The notes under the pieces were generated by a model, which saw only the letters and a program-made list of their open reading frames with translations, made no database searches and was not told the origin of the DNA. A stretch of DNA of 64,000 nt, taken from NCBI GenBank assembly GCA_942490925.1, contig CALNYX010000017.1, positions 1,736,001-1,800,000 of the forward strand, written 5' to 3'. Positions 9,515 to 17,720 of the stretch are shown here, one piece after another (position 1 is the stretch's first letter; every line of letters begins with the position of its first letter). The translations under genes and the position numbers were made by a program. Source of the DNA: CALNYX01 sp942490925 (GTDB lineage Bacteria; Chlamydiota; Chlamydiia; Chlamydiales; JAAKFR01).

Positions 9515-11086
9515 CTAATGGTGTTCGGGCCGCATGATCGGGAAGTAGATCACATCGCGGATGGATGCTGCGTTCGTAAAGAGCATCACGAGACGGTCGA
9601 TCCCAATTCCAATCCCACTAGCTGGAGGCATCCCTTGGCAAATGGCCTCGACAAACTCCTCATCAAGTGGATGCGCCTCCTCATCTCCAGCATCTCTTTT
9701 CTCTCCTTGCGCCTCGAGCAGCTCACGTTGAATCACGGGGTTATTCAACTCTGAATAAGCATTACAAAGCTCACGACCGAGAAAAAAGCTCTCAAAACGC
9801 TCGACAAACCCTTCTTCGCGTAGTGCCTTATCACGATGAGGCTTACATAGGGGAGTTGTCTCAATAGGATGGTCAGTAATGTGATGCGGCTGAATCAACT
9901 TCTTGGTTACGAGTTCATCAAATAGCAGGGCAATGAGCCCACCACGTGAGCTATTGGCGATAAAGGCGTGGTCAACCTCGGTCTGATCCATCAAAATGCG
10001 GTGTATTTCGGCATCAGAAAGGTTGTTTACATCATAGTGAGCAAACTCTTGGATACTTTCAACCATGCTCACTCTTTTCCATGGAGCCGCGACATCAACA
10101 ACAACTTCCTTACCACTCTCTGCGTGCATGTAGGGGATTTTGGTTGATCCAAAAAACTCAATGGCGAGTTTTTCAATCAATTTCTCCACAAAGACCATCA
10201 TGTCATTGTAGTCCCAATAAGCCGCATAGGCTTCAAGCATGGTGAATTCTGGATTGTGTGTCCGATCAATTCCCTCATTACGAAAGACTTTGCCAATCTC
10301 ATAAACGCGCTCAATACCACCAACTAAGATCTTCTTGAGGGCAATCTCAAGTGAGATCCGCAAGTAGACGTCTTGCTCAATGGCATGGATGTGCGTTTCA
10401 AATGGGCGCGCTTCTGCACCTCCATAGATATTTTGCAGAACGGGCGTTTCAACTTCGAGAAATTGGTGTTCATTGAGAAATTCACGGATTGTGCGCATCA
10501 TCCGGCTACGCGTGATAAAGGTCTTGTAGACATCCTCGTGTGAAATGAGATCGAGCCACCGTTTACGGTAGCGCGTCTCTTTATCAGTGATCCCGCTATG
10601 TTTTTCAGGAAGAGAAAGTAGGCTTTTGCAGAGCAGAACGACTTGTTTGACGTAAAGGGTAAGCTCACCTTTTCCAGTGCGGAAGAGATGACCTGTGACT
10701 CCAATGAGATCTCCAAGGTCAATTTTCTTCTCAATGAACTTGATAGGGCGCACTTCAGACTCTTCTGGAAGCCCCTCAACTTTTGTCAGTTCTCGATTGA
10801 ACATGAGCTGCAGTTTGTCGTTTCCTTCTCGGATATGGGCAAAAGCATTTTTCCCCATGGCACGGAAAAGAATTAGACGGCCAGCTAGGGTGAACTCAGG
10901 CGTTGAGCCTGCGGCTGCTGCTTCACTATCTCCAACGGGGTCTTTCTCGTAGGTTGTCGCAATTGCTTGTGCTGTTGTTGTAGGGCAAAACTTGTGAGGA
11001 TAGGGCTCTACTCCAAGGGCAGAGATCTCTTCAAGTTTTTTGAGGCGGTTCTGATACTCCTCAGTCTGGTGATAGTCTGGCTTCAT
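9515..11086 (-). CDS. lysS: Lysyl-tRNA synthetase, class II
   Basis: Charges tRNA-Lys with lysine in the cytoplasm. At 523 aa it has normal class II LysRS length: an OB-fold anticodon-binding domain (about residues 60-170), then the catalytic core. Class II motif 2 is visible as VFRNEGIDRTHNPEFTMLEA and motif 3 as GIGIGIDRLVMLF near the C-terminus. It starts at ATG 11086, overlapping the stop of a 36-aa membrane-protein gene by ATGA, so the two are probably translationally coupled. Its 3' end exists in a second, decayed copy at 1605-1745. Confidence 0.97.
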   Translation of the reverse strand: MKPDYHQTEEYQNRLKKLEEISALGVEPYPHKFCPTTTAQAIATTYEKDPVGDSEAAAAGSTPEFTLAGRLILFRAMGKNAFAHIREGNDKLQLMFNRELTKVEGLPEESEVRPIKFIEKKIDLGDLIGVTGHLFRTGKGELTLYVKQVVLLCKSLLSLPEKHSGITDKETRYRKRWLDLISHEDVYKTFITRSRMMRTIREFLNEHQFLEVETPVLQNIYGGAEARPFETHIHAIEQDVYLRISLEIALKKILVGGIERVYEIGKVFRNEGIDRTHNPEFTMLEAYAAYWDYNDMMVFVEKLIEKLAIEFFGSTKIPYMHAESGKEVVVDVAAPWKRVSMVESIQEFAHYDVNNLSDAEIHRILMDQTEVDHAFIANSSRGGLIALLFDELVTKKLIQPHHITDHPIETTPLCKPHRDKALREEGFVERFESFFLGRELCNAYSELNNPVIQRELLEAQGEKRDAGDEEAHPLDEEFVEAICQGMPPASGIGIGIDRLVMLFTNAASIRDVIYFPIMRPEHH

Positions 11087-11193
11087 TTAGGTTGCTCCAT
11101 TGTGAACCAAAGGTAGGGGTAAAGGCACATTAGGGTGGTCAGCAGGCCAACACCGAGTGCAACGATCAAAAAAATTTTTGTATGACGGCTCAT
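11083..11193 (-). CDS. Small single-span membrane protein coupled to lysS (36 aa)
   Basis: Short frame beginning MSRHTKIFLIVALG and ending TMEQPK. It has one hydrophobic segment (about residues 7-31), basic residues in front and an acidic residue near the end, so it should insert with the N-terminus inside. An AGGA ribosome binding site lies upstream of the ATG. Its TGA stop overlaps the lysS ATG (ATGA), and the spacing and reading frame support a real gene. No family is recognised. It could be a small membrane protein, or mainly a device that couples ribosomes to lysS. Confidence 0.55.
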   Translation of the reverse strand: MSRHTKIFLIVALGVGLLTTLMCLYPYLWFTMEQPK

Positions 11194-11253
11194 GGGACAA
11201 TCCTATACTATTCATCAAAAATAAAGCCATAAAATCATGTCAGATAAGAGGCT

Positions 11254-11484
11254 TCATTTTTTCATTTCTTCCCAAGGAATTGTTTGCTCTTTTCCAGACT
11301 GGATATTTGCAAGAGTCTCTCGGGATTTTTCAGCTAACCACTCATCTTCCATCTCTTCTATACGTTCAAATGCTGCTATTAGCAGGAACTCTTTCATAGA
11401 GATCCCCAGTTTTGCAGAAACCATTTTTAAATACATAGACTCTTCTGTAGTCATCTCAAGAGTAAGTTTGGATTTGCCTTTCAT
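11254..11484 (-). CDS. Antitoxin-like ribbon-helix-helix protein (76 aa), no toxin partner seen
   Basis: The N-terminal MKGKSKLTLEMTTEESMYLK segment followed by AKLGISMKEFLL matches the beta-strand plus two-helix layout of ribbon-helix-helix antitoxins. The C-terminal tail (LANIQSGKEQTIPWEEMKK) resembles the toxin-binding tails of RelB/ParD-type proteins. It lies 11 bases after priA in the same direction. No RelE/ParE-sized frame is present on either side, so if it is an antitoxin it is an orphan. It might act as a small DNA-binding regulator. Confidence 0.5.
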   Translation of the reverse strand: MKGKSKLTLEMTTEESMYLKMVSAKLGISMKEFLLIAAFERIEEMEDEWLAEKSRETLANIQSGKEQTIPWEEMKK

Positions 11485-11495
11485 ATTAAACCCCT

Positions 11496-13715
11496 CTAAA
11501 AAAATGTCGAAATTGCATCGATGTCAATGTGGAGTCGGACGTTTTTGGGAAAAGGGACTTTATGGATGGCTGCATTGAGCTTTTGAATCGAGGTTCCACG
11601 CACCAAAAACTGAAAGCGATAATTATCTTTGATCTTAGCATGTCCTGATGGAACAAGGGGATGAACAACAAATCCTTTCTTGAGATGTTGACAGAGCTTC
11701 TCACGATACTGCTTGCCAGTCAGCTCTGTCACTCCACAATCAGGGCCACGGAAGGTGAGCTTGGCAAGATGGGTGAAGGGAGGAAATCCAAACATTTCTC
11801 GTGTTTCAATCTCCTGCTTGTAGAAGGCGAGATAGTCTTGCTCTGCTGCAAATTGAATCGTTGGATTCTCAGGCATCCGCGTCTGAATGACAACTTCTCC
11901 AGCCAACTCGCCACGCCCTGCGCGTCCAGCGACTTGGGTGATCAGTTGGAACGTTTGCTCTGAAGCGCGAAAATCTGGGATATTGAGGTTGCTATCACCG
12001 TTGAGAACGGCAACGAGGGTGACGGAAGGGAAGTGCAGTCCTTTGGCAATCATTTGTGTGCCAATCATAACATCGGCTTTTCCTGTGCGAAATTGGCGGA
12101 AAAGATGTTCATGACTCCCTTTGTGTTTGGTGGTGTCACCATCCACTCGCAAGGTGCGCACTTCTGGAAGTACGGCGTGGAGGGCGCGCTCAATTTGTTC
12201 AGTGCCAACTCCTTTGTATTTGAGATCTTGTCTTTCGTGACATTTGGGACATTCAAGCGGGGGAGGAGAGAGGCGGTAGTCACAGAGATGGCAGGCCAAG
12301 GTTTTGCTGTTGAGGTGAAAGGTGAGTGAGAGATCGCAGTGTGGACACTTGAAGATAAAGCCGCATCCTTTGCAACACATGCTTGTATGATAACCGCGCC
12401 GATTGAGAAAGAGGATTGTTTGTTCACCAAGTTCGATGCGCTTTTTAATCCGGTCAATCAAGGGCGCTGAAAAAGAGGTGTAACCTCCAGCTTTTTCATA
12501 CTCATCACGCATGTTGACGATAGTCACTTGTGGCAGCGTTGCTTTTGTTGCGCGCATCCCAAGTGTGGAGAGGCGGTATTTTCCTTTCTGGGCATTGTAG
12601 TAGCTCTCGACACTAGGAGTTGCACTGCCAAGCACAACAGCACTTTTTGTGAGCTTGCCCCGCATCACAGCCATATCCCTGGCGTTATAGGTAGGGCGTT
12701 CATCTTGCTGCTTATAGGCATTATCATGCTCTTCATCCACAATGACAAGTCCGAGATTTGTAACAGGACTGAAAATTGCTGAACGTGCCCCGATCACAAT
12801 CTTTGCCTCTCCCTTCCGAATGCGGTACCACTCATCACGCCGCTGTCCCTGACTCAGGCGATGGTGCAAAATAGCGATCTTCTCTTCAAACCGACTACGG
12901 AAACGTTCGATGGTTTGAGCCGTCAGCGAAATCTCGGGGACAAGCATAATGGTATCGAGTCCAGCTTTTAGGGCAATGTCGATCGCTTGCAAATAGACTT
13001 CGGTTTTTCCGCTTCCCGTCACTCCAAAAAGTAGATGGGTTTCAAATTCCTGTTTGTTCAATGTATCTGTAATCTGATCGAGAGCCTGCTTTTGTGCCTC
13101 ATTGAGCTTTTTGTGGGTCGATTTGAAGTATTCTTCACCGATGAGAGGGGAGCGATCGACTTGGATCGCATGGAGTCGGAGTAAGCCTTTGCTGACAAGC
13201 GTGTCAATGGGACTGCGCGAGACACCACTTTTTTCCATCACCTCAGTCAAAAATAGGCCACCAGATTTCACAGCAAGGAGTGTGTCGAGTACTTTTGCCT
13301 GGGAAGGTTGCGATTCACGCAATTCTCTACAGGCCTGATTCAATTTCTCATGGGACTGAGAGCGAAAGACCATATATTGTGTTTTGTGCGCCACTTGCGA
13401 GCGAATGCTTGAGGGAAGCATGCTTTTTAGAATTTGTCGCAGTGGTGTCAGATAGTATCCCTCCATCCACTTGGCCATTGTCAATAGGTCATCTGGCAGT
13501 GAAGTCTCTTCGTAGATTTCTGCAACGGGCAAAACTTTGGCAAAGTCTGGTTTCTCTTTGACAGCGACGATCACTCCATCTTTCAAATGCCCTCGCAGCG
13601 GGACTTTGACGCGCATTCCTGATGTGACAGCAGCACTTATTGGGACGCTGTAGTCAAGAGGGCGATCAATGCCGACATCTAGGAGGACAGAGACATACTT
13701 TTCAGCTGATTCCAT
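11496..13715 (-). CDS. priA: Primosomal protein N' (replication restart helicase PriA)
   Basis: Superfamily 2 helicase that reloads the replisome at collapsed forks. The 739 aa show the N-terminal DNA-binding region, Walker A GVTGSGKTEVYL, the DEEH Walker B box (VIVDEEHDNAYKQQ), GSATPS motif III and a zinc-binding module with four CxxC pairs (CKGC, CPHC, CHLC, CPKC), then the C-terminal helicase lobe (QMIAKGLHFP, QVAGRAGR). The start overlaps the upstream 170-aa gene by 37 bases, which suggests coupled translation. Confidence 0.96.
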   Translation of the reverse strand: MESAEKYVSVLLDVGIDRPLDYSVPISAAVTSGMRVKVPLRGHLKDGVIVAVKEKPDFAKVLPVAEIYEETSLPDDLLTMAKWMEGYYLTPLRQILKSMLPSSIRSQVAHKTQYMVFRSQSHEKLNQACRELRESQPSQAKVLDTLLAVKSGGLFLTEVMEKSGVSRSPIDTLVSKGLLRLHAIQVDRSPLIGEEYFKSTHKKLNEAQKQALDQITDTLNKQEFETHLLFGVTGSGKTEVYLQAIDIALKAGLDTIMLVPEISLTAQTIERFRSRFEEKIAILHHRLSQGQRRDEWYRIRKGEAKIVIGARSAIFSPVTNLGLVIVDEEHDNAYKQQDERPTYNARDMAVMRGKLTKSAVVLGSATPSVESYYNAQKGKYRLSTLGMRATKATLPQVTIVNMRDEYEKAGGYTSFSAPLIDRIKKRIELGEQTILFLNRRGYHTSMCCKGCGFIFKCPHCDLSLTFHLNSKTLACHLCDYRLSPPPLECPKCHERQDLKYKGVGTEQIERALHAVLPEVRTLRVDGDTTKHKGSHEHLFRQFRTGKADVMIGTQMIAKGLHFPSVTLVAVLNGDSNLNIPDFRASEQTFQLITQVAGRAGRGELAGEVVIQTRMPENPTIQFAAEQDYLAFYKQEIETREMFGFPPFTHLAKLTFRGPDCGVTELTGKQYREKLCQHLKKGFVVHPLVPSGHAKIKDNYRFQFLVRGTSIQKLNAAIHKVPFPKNVRLHIDIDAISTFF

Positions 13716-14191
13716 AGTTCTCGTTTTTTAGATTCGCTGCTCAGATATGTCTCTGCAGATTCCAAGTTGAGCAGAGAGCCAGAAAAGGAGAGGGGGAGTG
13801 AGATTTCAGGTGGGATCAGAAGGATTTTAAGAAGGGGGTGAGTGAGAAAACTCTCCCAACCCATCTGCTCGACCTCTTGCAAAGAGAGTAGAGAGGCTGA
13901 AGCGACCCGTTGCGTGAGTGCATCAACCACTTTTTCCCAAAACGGGTGCTCCCCAATGCAGACAATAGGAGTGATTGGCTTGGTCAAATTCAGTCGCCCA
14001 GCTGCCCACTTCTTCAAATCAGCGAAAGCAGACTCCTCTTCGACAACAGGTTTTTCCTTGACCAGAGATGGTTTCTTGATCACAGGCTTCTCTTTGACTA
14101 TAGGCTTGATAACAGGTCTTGATGTGAGCTCATACTCCTGTTCAATCCAGCTGCGGAGATCTTTGGCAAGTTGTTGCACTAAATTTTGCAT
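13679..14191 (-). CDS. Conserved-position hypothetical protein with Pro-Lys repeats (170 aa)
   Basis: Residues about 24-50 contain repeated K-P-V-I-K / V-K-E-K-P units, likely an extended linker. The rest (about 55-150) has alternating hydrophobic strands and helices, including PIVCIGEHPFWEKVVDAL. No known family is recognised. It overlaps priA at its 3' end and the next gene at its 5' end, so it belongs to the same transcript. A short hypothetical gene beside priA is also my recollection for Chlamydia, which makes this a probable ortholog. Confidence 0.6.
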   Translation of the reverse strand: MQNLVQQLAKDLRSWIEQEYELTSRPVIKPIVKEKPVIKKPSLVKEKPVVEEESAFADLKKWAAGRLNLTKPITPIVCIGEHPFWEKVVDALTQRVASASLLSLQEVEQMGWESFLTHPLLKILLIPPEISLPLSFSGSLLNLESAETYLSSESKKRELWNQLKSMSLSS

Positions 14192-14628
14192 CGTCGCAAC
14201 AGACTCACATGTTTTTGGATTTGAGAAGTGAGATGAGAAAAACCTCTTTTGGTGTAATTCTCGATCAGAGAGCTGGCTAGCTGATCTAGATCTTGAGGAA
14301 AAAAGCGGCGTACCGTTCCGCTGCCACAGAGATGATCAATCGCCTTGTGTTTGCGAAGCACAAAAAAACAGATATTTGCATCATCAGCTTTGCAGCTCTG
14401 CAGCAGATGCATTGTCAGCTTTATCAATGTCTTTTCAAAATTGACATTTGCATAGAGTTCGTAGATCAAGGCATCTGTTATGGGATCTGAAGGGAGTAAA
14501 TGTGCATAACCCTTGAGTCTATCGATTTGCTCTTGTTTTCTAGAGGTACGCAGTATCAAGCAAGTATTGAGAAGAAATTGAAAAGTGAGCGCGTCATTTG
14601 TTTTGTTTGCACATGCTTTTTTCGACAT
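14179..14628 (-). CDS. Hypothetical protein, helical (149 aa)
   Basis: No recognised domain. It is largely alpha-helical in composition, with several Cys residues (SCKADDANICFF and others), and looks soluble. It overlaps the following 170-aa gene by 13 bases and lies 7 bases after the DTW-type gene upstream, so it is the middle of a four-gene run ending in priA. Confidence 0.55.
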   Translation of the reverse strand: MSKKACANKTNDALTFQFLLNTCLILRTSRKQEQIDRLKGYAHLLPSDPITDALIYELYANVNFEKTLIKLTMHLLQSCKADDANICFFVLRKHKAIDHLCGSGTVRRFFPQDLDQLASSLIENYTKRGFSHLTSQIQKHVSLLRRCKI

Positions 14629-14635
14629 AAAAACC

Positions 14636-15082
14636 TCAGCTATACTCTAACAGAACGGCGCGATTAATTTCCAAAAAAGCTTCCTTCCAATGATAGTTAT
14701 CGAGCAAGCCTTCGCAGTCCCGTCCGAGTATCAAGAGGGCAACGTAGAGCGCTTCAATCGACGAAAGCCCATTAGGTTGATCTTGTCGACGGGGATATGC
14801 CGTCTCTAATTCAGATGGCAGGCTGCGCGCTCGCTTAGGGAGTAGAAGATTTTCAGCCATTTTACCCGCGTAGCGCCACGTTCCATCTAGAAGAAGTAGA
14901 GGATAGGGAGCATCTGCACGCGTCAATAGCGGTGCATCCACTTTAAGAAGGGTTGCATCGCCAAAGTCAATTGGCTTTTCTAGCGGGTATGTATAAAAGC
15001 AAAAACGCGGGTCATTTTCTAAACCACGCAAACTACACTTTTTACGATTCTCTTTTCGATGTCGGATAATTATATTTTGCAT
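14636..15082 (-). CDS. DTW/Tsr3-like aminocarboxypropyltransferase family protein
   Basis: The LLLLDGTWRYAGKMAENL segment is the signature of the DTW superfamily (TapT and the related Tsr3 enzymes), which transfer the 3-amino-3-carboxypropyl group from S-adenosylmethionine to uridine in tRNA or rRNA. GLSSIEALYVALLILG near the C-terminus corresponds to the conserved T/S-x-EA helix. The N-terminal IIRHRKENRKKCSLRGL resembles the basic Cys-containing start of Tsr3. At 148 aa it is compact. Whether the substrate is tRNA or rRNA cannot be read from the sequence. Confidence 0.5.
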   Translation of the reverse strand: MQNIIIRHRKENRKKCSLRGLENDPRFCFYTYPLEKPIDFGDATLLKVDAPLLTRADAPYPLLLLDGTWRYAGKMAENLLLPKRARSLPSELETAYPRRQDQPNGLSSIEALYVALLILGRDCEGLLDNYHWKEAFLEINRAVLLEYS

Positions 15083-15151
15083 AAAAAACTAGAAAAGGAT
15101 CATAACAGAAGATATCTCTCAAGTGGAGTCAATTTTTAAGGAGACGTTTCT

Positions 15152-15601
15152 ATGAAGTTTTTATCCGTACTTGTATTGCCCTTTCTATTGTTAGGTTCAC
15201 CTCTGTTCGCACAAGGAGGCCAGAATCAAATCCAGTGGCAAACCGATTTTCAGAAAGCAGCCCAAGAGGCAAAACAACAACGCAAACCGATGATTGTCTA
15301 TTTCACAGGATCTGATTGGTGTGGTTGGTGTAAAAAAATGGATCAAGAAATTTTCTCAACACCACAATTTATCCAAGAAGTTGGCAGTAAGTTTGTCTTC
15401 GTCAAGCTCGACTTCCCAATGAATAAGAAGCTCCCTGAAGACCAAATGCAGCAAAATGCACAGCTTAAGCAACGTTATGGTGTCACAGGCTATCCAACTG
15501 TTGTTGTGTTAGATCCGTCAGGATCATTTGTTGGCGAGACAGGTTATCGAGCTGGCGGTGGCAAGGCCTACGCAGAGTTCCTGATGCAATTTTTTAACTA
15601 G
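15152..15601 (+). CDS. Secreted thioredoxin-fold oxidoreductase (DsbH-like)
   Basis: 149 aa with a signal peptide (hydrophobic residues 4-20, cleavage probably after LFA). The thioredoxin domain carries the active site WCGWC with Cys57 and Cys60, followed by the cis-Pro loop GYPTVVVLD. It should reduce or exchange disulfides in the periplasm, where chlamydial envelope proteins are heavily cross-linked. The ribosome binding site is AAGGAG (15138-15143). It lies 10 bases before a degenerate paralog and probably shares its transcript. Confidence 0.85.
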   Translation: MKFLSVLVLPFLLLGSPLFAQGGQNQIQWQTDFQKAAQEAKQQRKPMIVYFTGSDWCGWCKKMDQEIFSTPQFIQEVGSKFVFVKLDFPMNKKLPEDQMQQNAQLKQRYGVTGYPTVVVLDPSGSFVGETGYRAGGGKAYAEFLMQFFN

Positions 15602-15611
15602 GAGAAAGAGA

Positions 15612-16592
15612 ATGCGGTCACTTCTTCTGACAAGTGTTTTGATGCTTAGCGGCGCCCTTTACGCTTTTGAAACAGATTATACAAAAGCACTTGAACAAGG
15701 ACGTCAAGATGAGCGGCCGCTTCTCTTATTTTTCAATGGATCAGACTGGTCTGGCCATGGGATGAAGATGAAAAATGAGATCCTCACCCATTCTAAGTTT
15801 GAAGAAAAGATCGGTGATCAACTCATTTGCGTAGAGATCGATTTCCCCAAACACAGCGCTCTTAGTGAGGTCCAAGAAGAGCAAAACAAAGCATTAAAAG
15901 AGCGCTTTTGTGTGCACGAGTTCCCAGCTCTAGTCTTGATCGACCCTAGCGAGCGCGAGATTGCCCGTTTAGGCTACCAACCTGAGAGTGGCGATCAACT
16001 TGCACACGACCTACTTAACCTCGTCGGTGAAGATCGCAAGCTCACAGACAAGCTGACTAAGATCGATCACCTAGGTGTTGCAGATCTCAAAGAGGGATAC
16101 GCCATAGCGCAAGATCTGCAACGATTTGATGCTGCCGACCAGCTGCTTCAGGCCGGGATGCGGAGTGAAGACCCCGCTTTTTTCCTCTTGGAGAAGTATC
16201 GTCTGCTCTTATCAAATGGAGAGCATGAGCCCGAAACCATCGAGATACGCAACAAACTCTTTCGCCTCGATCCCAATAATGAGCAAGGTCTACTCTTTAC
16301 GCTTGCCTTGATCGACTTTCAAACCCGCTCTTGCTGGGAGAATACCCTCACCCCAGAAGAGATCATCAGACCTCTGCAAGACTACCTGACCCACTTTGGA
16401 GAGCAGGATAAGGCAAATGTCTGGCGTTTAGAGATGATGATTGCGCAGTTCTATCTAGAGCACGATCAATGGCGCAGCGCCCTTCAACATGCAGAGACAG
16501 CCTTTCAAGCTGCCCCTGAAGAGAAGCGCGCCGATGTCGATCATTCCCTGCAATACATCAAAGAGCAAGTCAATCAGACCGTTTGTAATTGA
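15612..16592 (+). CDS. Secreted thioredoxin-like protein without active-site cysteines (326 aa)
   Basis: Starts with a signal peptide (MRSLLLTSVLMLSGALYAF). The N-terminal domain is thioredoxin-like and aligns with the previous gene (FFNGSDWSGHGMKMKNEIL against FTGSDWCGWCKKMDQEIF), but the CxxC is replaced by Ser47-Gly-His-Gly50, so no dithiol chemistry is possible. The C-terminal 180 residues are helical and TPR-like. It may be a non-catalytic partner or chaperone of the active thioredoxin. The end of the gene (16570-16600) is repeated at the end of rnpA. Confidence 0.75.
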   Translation: MRSLLLTSVLMLSGALYAFETDYTKALEQGRQDERPLLLFFNGSDWSGHGMKMKNEILTHSKFEEKIGDQLICVEIDFPKHSALSEVQEEQNKALKERFCVHEFPALVLIDPSEREIARLGYQPESGDQLAHDLLNLVGEDRKLTDKLTKIDHLGVADLKEGYAIAQDLQRFDAADQLLQAGMRSEDPAFFLLEKYRLLLSNGEHEPETIEIRNKLFRLDPNNEQGLLFTLALIDFQTRSCWENTLTPEEIIRPLQDYLTHFGEQDKANVWRLEMMIAQFYLEHDQWRSALQHAETAFQAAPEEKRADVDHSLQYIKEQVNQTVCN

Positions 16593-16661
16593 GTTGTCAG
16601 GCTAACAGAGTGCAAAGTCAGCTTCTGTTATCAATCAGGCTGTTTGTAATTGAGCTGTTAG
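16570..16661. repeat. Direct repeat of 31 bp at the ends of two convergent genes
   Basis: TCAATCAGACCGTTTGTAAT... at 16570-16600 and TCAATCAGGCTGTTTGTAAT... at 16631-16661 match in 27 of 31 positions. The first copy contains the stop of the degenerate thioredoxin gene, the second the stop of rnpA. Between them AACAGA/TCTGTT can form a weak hairpin that may terminate both genes. Confidence 0.6.
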
Positions 16662-16958
16662 AGCTTCGAGTTCAGACTTGATGTCATAAAGCGTAGCTTC
16701 TGCTGCTTTAGGACCTGGGAAAACAGAAAGTTCTAGGCTTGGAAGATCCGATAGGCGAAAGGCCTCTCGGACAAGACGCTTGAAACGATTCCGTTTCACA
16801 GCATTGCCATAGCGGCGAGAGACTGTGATTCCAAGCTTTTTTTCAGCAGCAGCAAACATTTGAACTTGAAGATAGGGACCACTTTTCTGAGTTCCATAGC
16901 GAGAAACACGCCTAAACTGAAAACGTTTAAGTAGGCGGCTTTGCTTAGGGAAGATCAT
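16635..16958 (-). CDS. rnpA: Ribonuclease P protein component
   Basis: Protein subunit of RNase P, which matures tRNA 5' ends. The 107 aa contain the RNR-type signature RRYGNAVKRNRFKRLVREAFR. The start codon overlaps the rpmH stop (ATGA), the usual rpmH-rnpA order. The last residues lie in the 31-bp repeat shared with the convergent neighbour. Confidence 0.95.
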   Translation of the reverse strand: MIFPKQSRLLKRFQFRRVSRYGTQKSGPYLQVQMFAAAEKKLGITVSRRYGNAVKRNRFKRLVREAFRLSDLPSLELSVFPGPKAAEATLYDIKSELEALTAQLQTA

Positions 16959-17092
16959 ACAGGAGTGAGACGGTAGCGACCTTGACGACGACGGCGATTC
17001 AAAATTTTTCTGCCATTGGCTGTCGACATACGTTTGCGAAAACCGAGTTGATTCTTGCGGCGTCTTTTACTTGGCTGGTAAGTTCTTTTCAT
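16955..17092 (-). CDS. rpmH: 50S ribosomal protein L34
   Basis: 45 aa beginning MKRTYQPSKRRRKNQLGF, the L34 signature, ending in an Arg-rich RRRRQGRYRL segment. The start is set at ATG 17092 because the signature begins there; an 18-residue in-frame extension upstream has no L34 similarity. Confidence 0.97.
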   Translation of the reverse strand: MKRTYQPSKRRRKNQLGFRKRMSTANGRKILNRRRRQGRYRLTPV

Positions 17093-17117
17093 TTTAAACT
17101 CCGATAATTTGCCCAAG

Positions 17118-17146
17118 ATCCTACCATTTTTATCATATTTGCACAA
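17118..17146 (-). promoter_or_regulatory. Candidate promoter of rpmH-rnpA
   Basis: On the minus strand TTGTGC, a 17-base spacer and TAGGAT, about 26 bases upstream of the rpmH start. The position and spacing fit a sigma70-type promoter for a ribosomal protein operon. Confidence 0.4.
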
Positions 17147-17256
17147 GAGTTTGGAAAGACTTGCTCACAAATTCCACTTCTTGTAGACTATCGACCTTTG
17201 AAAGCTCCCAGTCTTACACTTGAGAGCAACGCATAAAAAATATTAGGAATCTAGGT

Positions 17257-17394
17257 ATGAAAGTAAAAGCCTCAATTAAAGCAGATCCTTCAAAAGGAGA
17301 TAAGCTAGTTCGTCGACGTGGACGTCTTTACGTGATCAACAAGAAAGATCCGAACCGTAAACAGAGACAAAAAGGGCCAGCCCGCAAGAAATAA
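17257..17394 (+). CDS. rpmJ: 50S ribosomal protein L36, zinc-free type
   Basis: 45 aa, MKVKASIKADPSKGDKLVRR... with RGRLYVINKKDPNRKQRQ. It has no Cys, so it belongs to the zinc-independent form of L36, as in Chlamydia. It is followed after 8 bases by rpsN. Confidence 0.95.
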   Translation: MKVKASIKADPSKGDKLVRRRGRLYVINKKDPNRKQRQKGPARKK

Positions 17395-17402
17395 GGAAGA
17401 CA

Positions 17403-17708
17403 ATGGCAAAGACATCAGCAGTAGCAAGACAAGCAAAACGCGCTAAACTCGTTGAACTTAACAGAGAGCGTCGCACAGAACTTCGCAAGAAGTGTAAAGA
17501 TTTGAATTTATCAGAAGAAGAGAGAGAGCAAGCACGTATTTCCCTTAACAAGATGCGTCGCGACTCTTCTCCATCTCGCCTTAAGAACCGCTGTCAACTC
17601 ACAGGACGTCCTCACGCTTACCTCCGTAAGTTTGGGGTATCTCGTATCTGTTTCCGTGAGCTTGCGAGCATGGGTCTTATCCCAGGCGTCACCAAAGCTA
17701 GTTGGTAA
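17403..17708 (+). CDS. rpsN: 30S ribosomal protein S14, zinc-free type
   Basis: 101 aa with the long-form S14 layout: basic N-terminal half, then NRCQLTGRPHAYLRKFGVSR and a C-terminal GLIPGVTKASW. The CxxC zinc ribbon is absent, as usual for the long form. It ends 12 bases before a strong terminator. Confidence 0.97.
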   Translation: MAKTSAVARQAKRAKLVELNRERRTELRKKCKDLNLSEEEREQARISLNKMRRDSSPSRLKNRCQLTGRPHAYLRKFGVSRICFRELASMGLIPGVTKASW

Positions 17709-17720
17709 CAACAAAAAAAA

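Noticed and set aside
12065..12457. 130-aa minus-strand frame inside priA
   Set aside because: A shadow of the zinc-finger part of priA in another frame, low-complexity Ser/Thr composition.
17147..17256. tRNA or small RNA gene between rpmH and rpmJ
   Set aside because: No cloverleaf arms or TPsiC-like sequence found; the gap is explained by divergent promoters. No tRNA was recognised elsewhere in the window.
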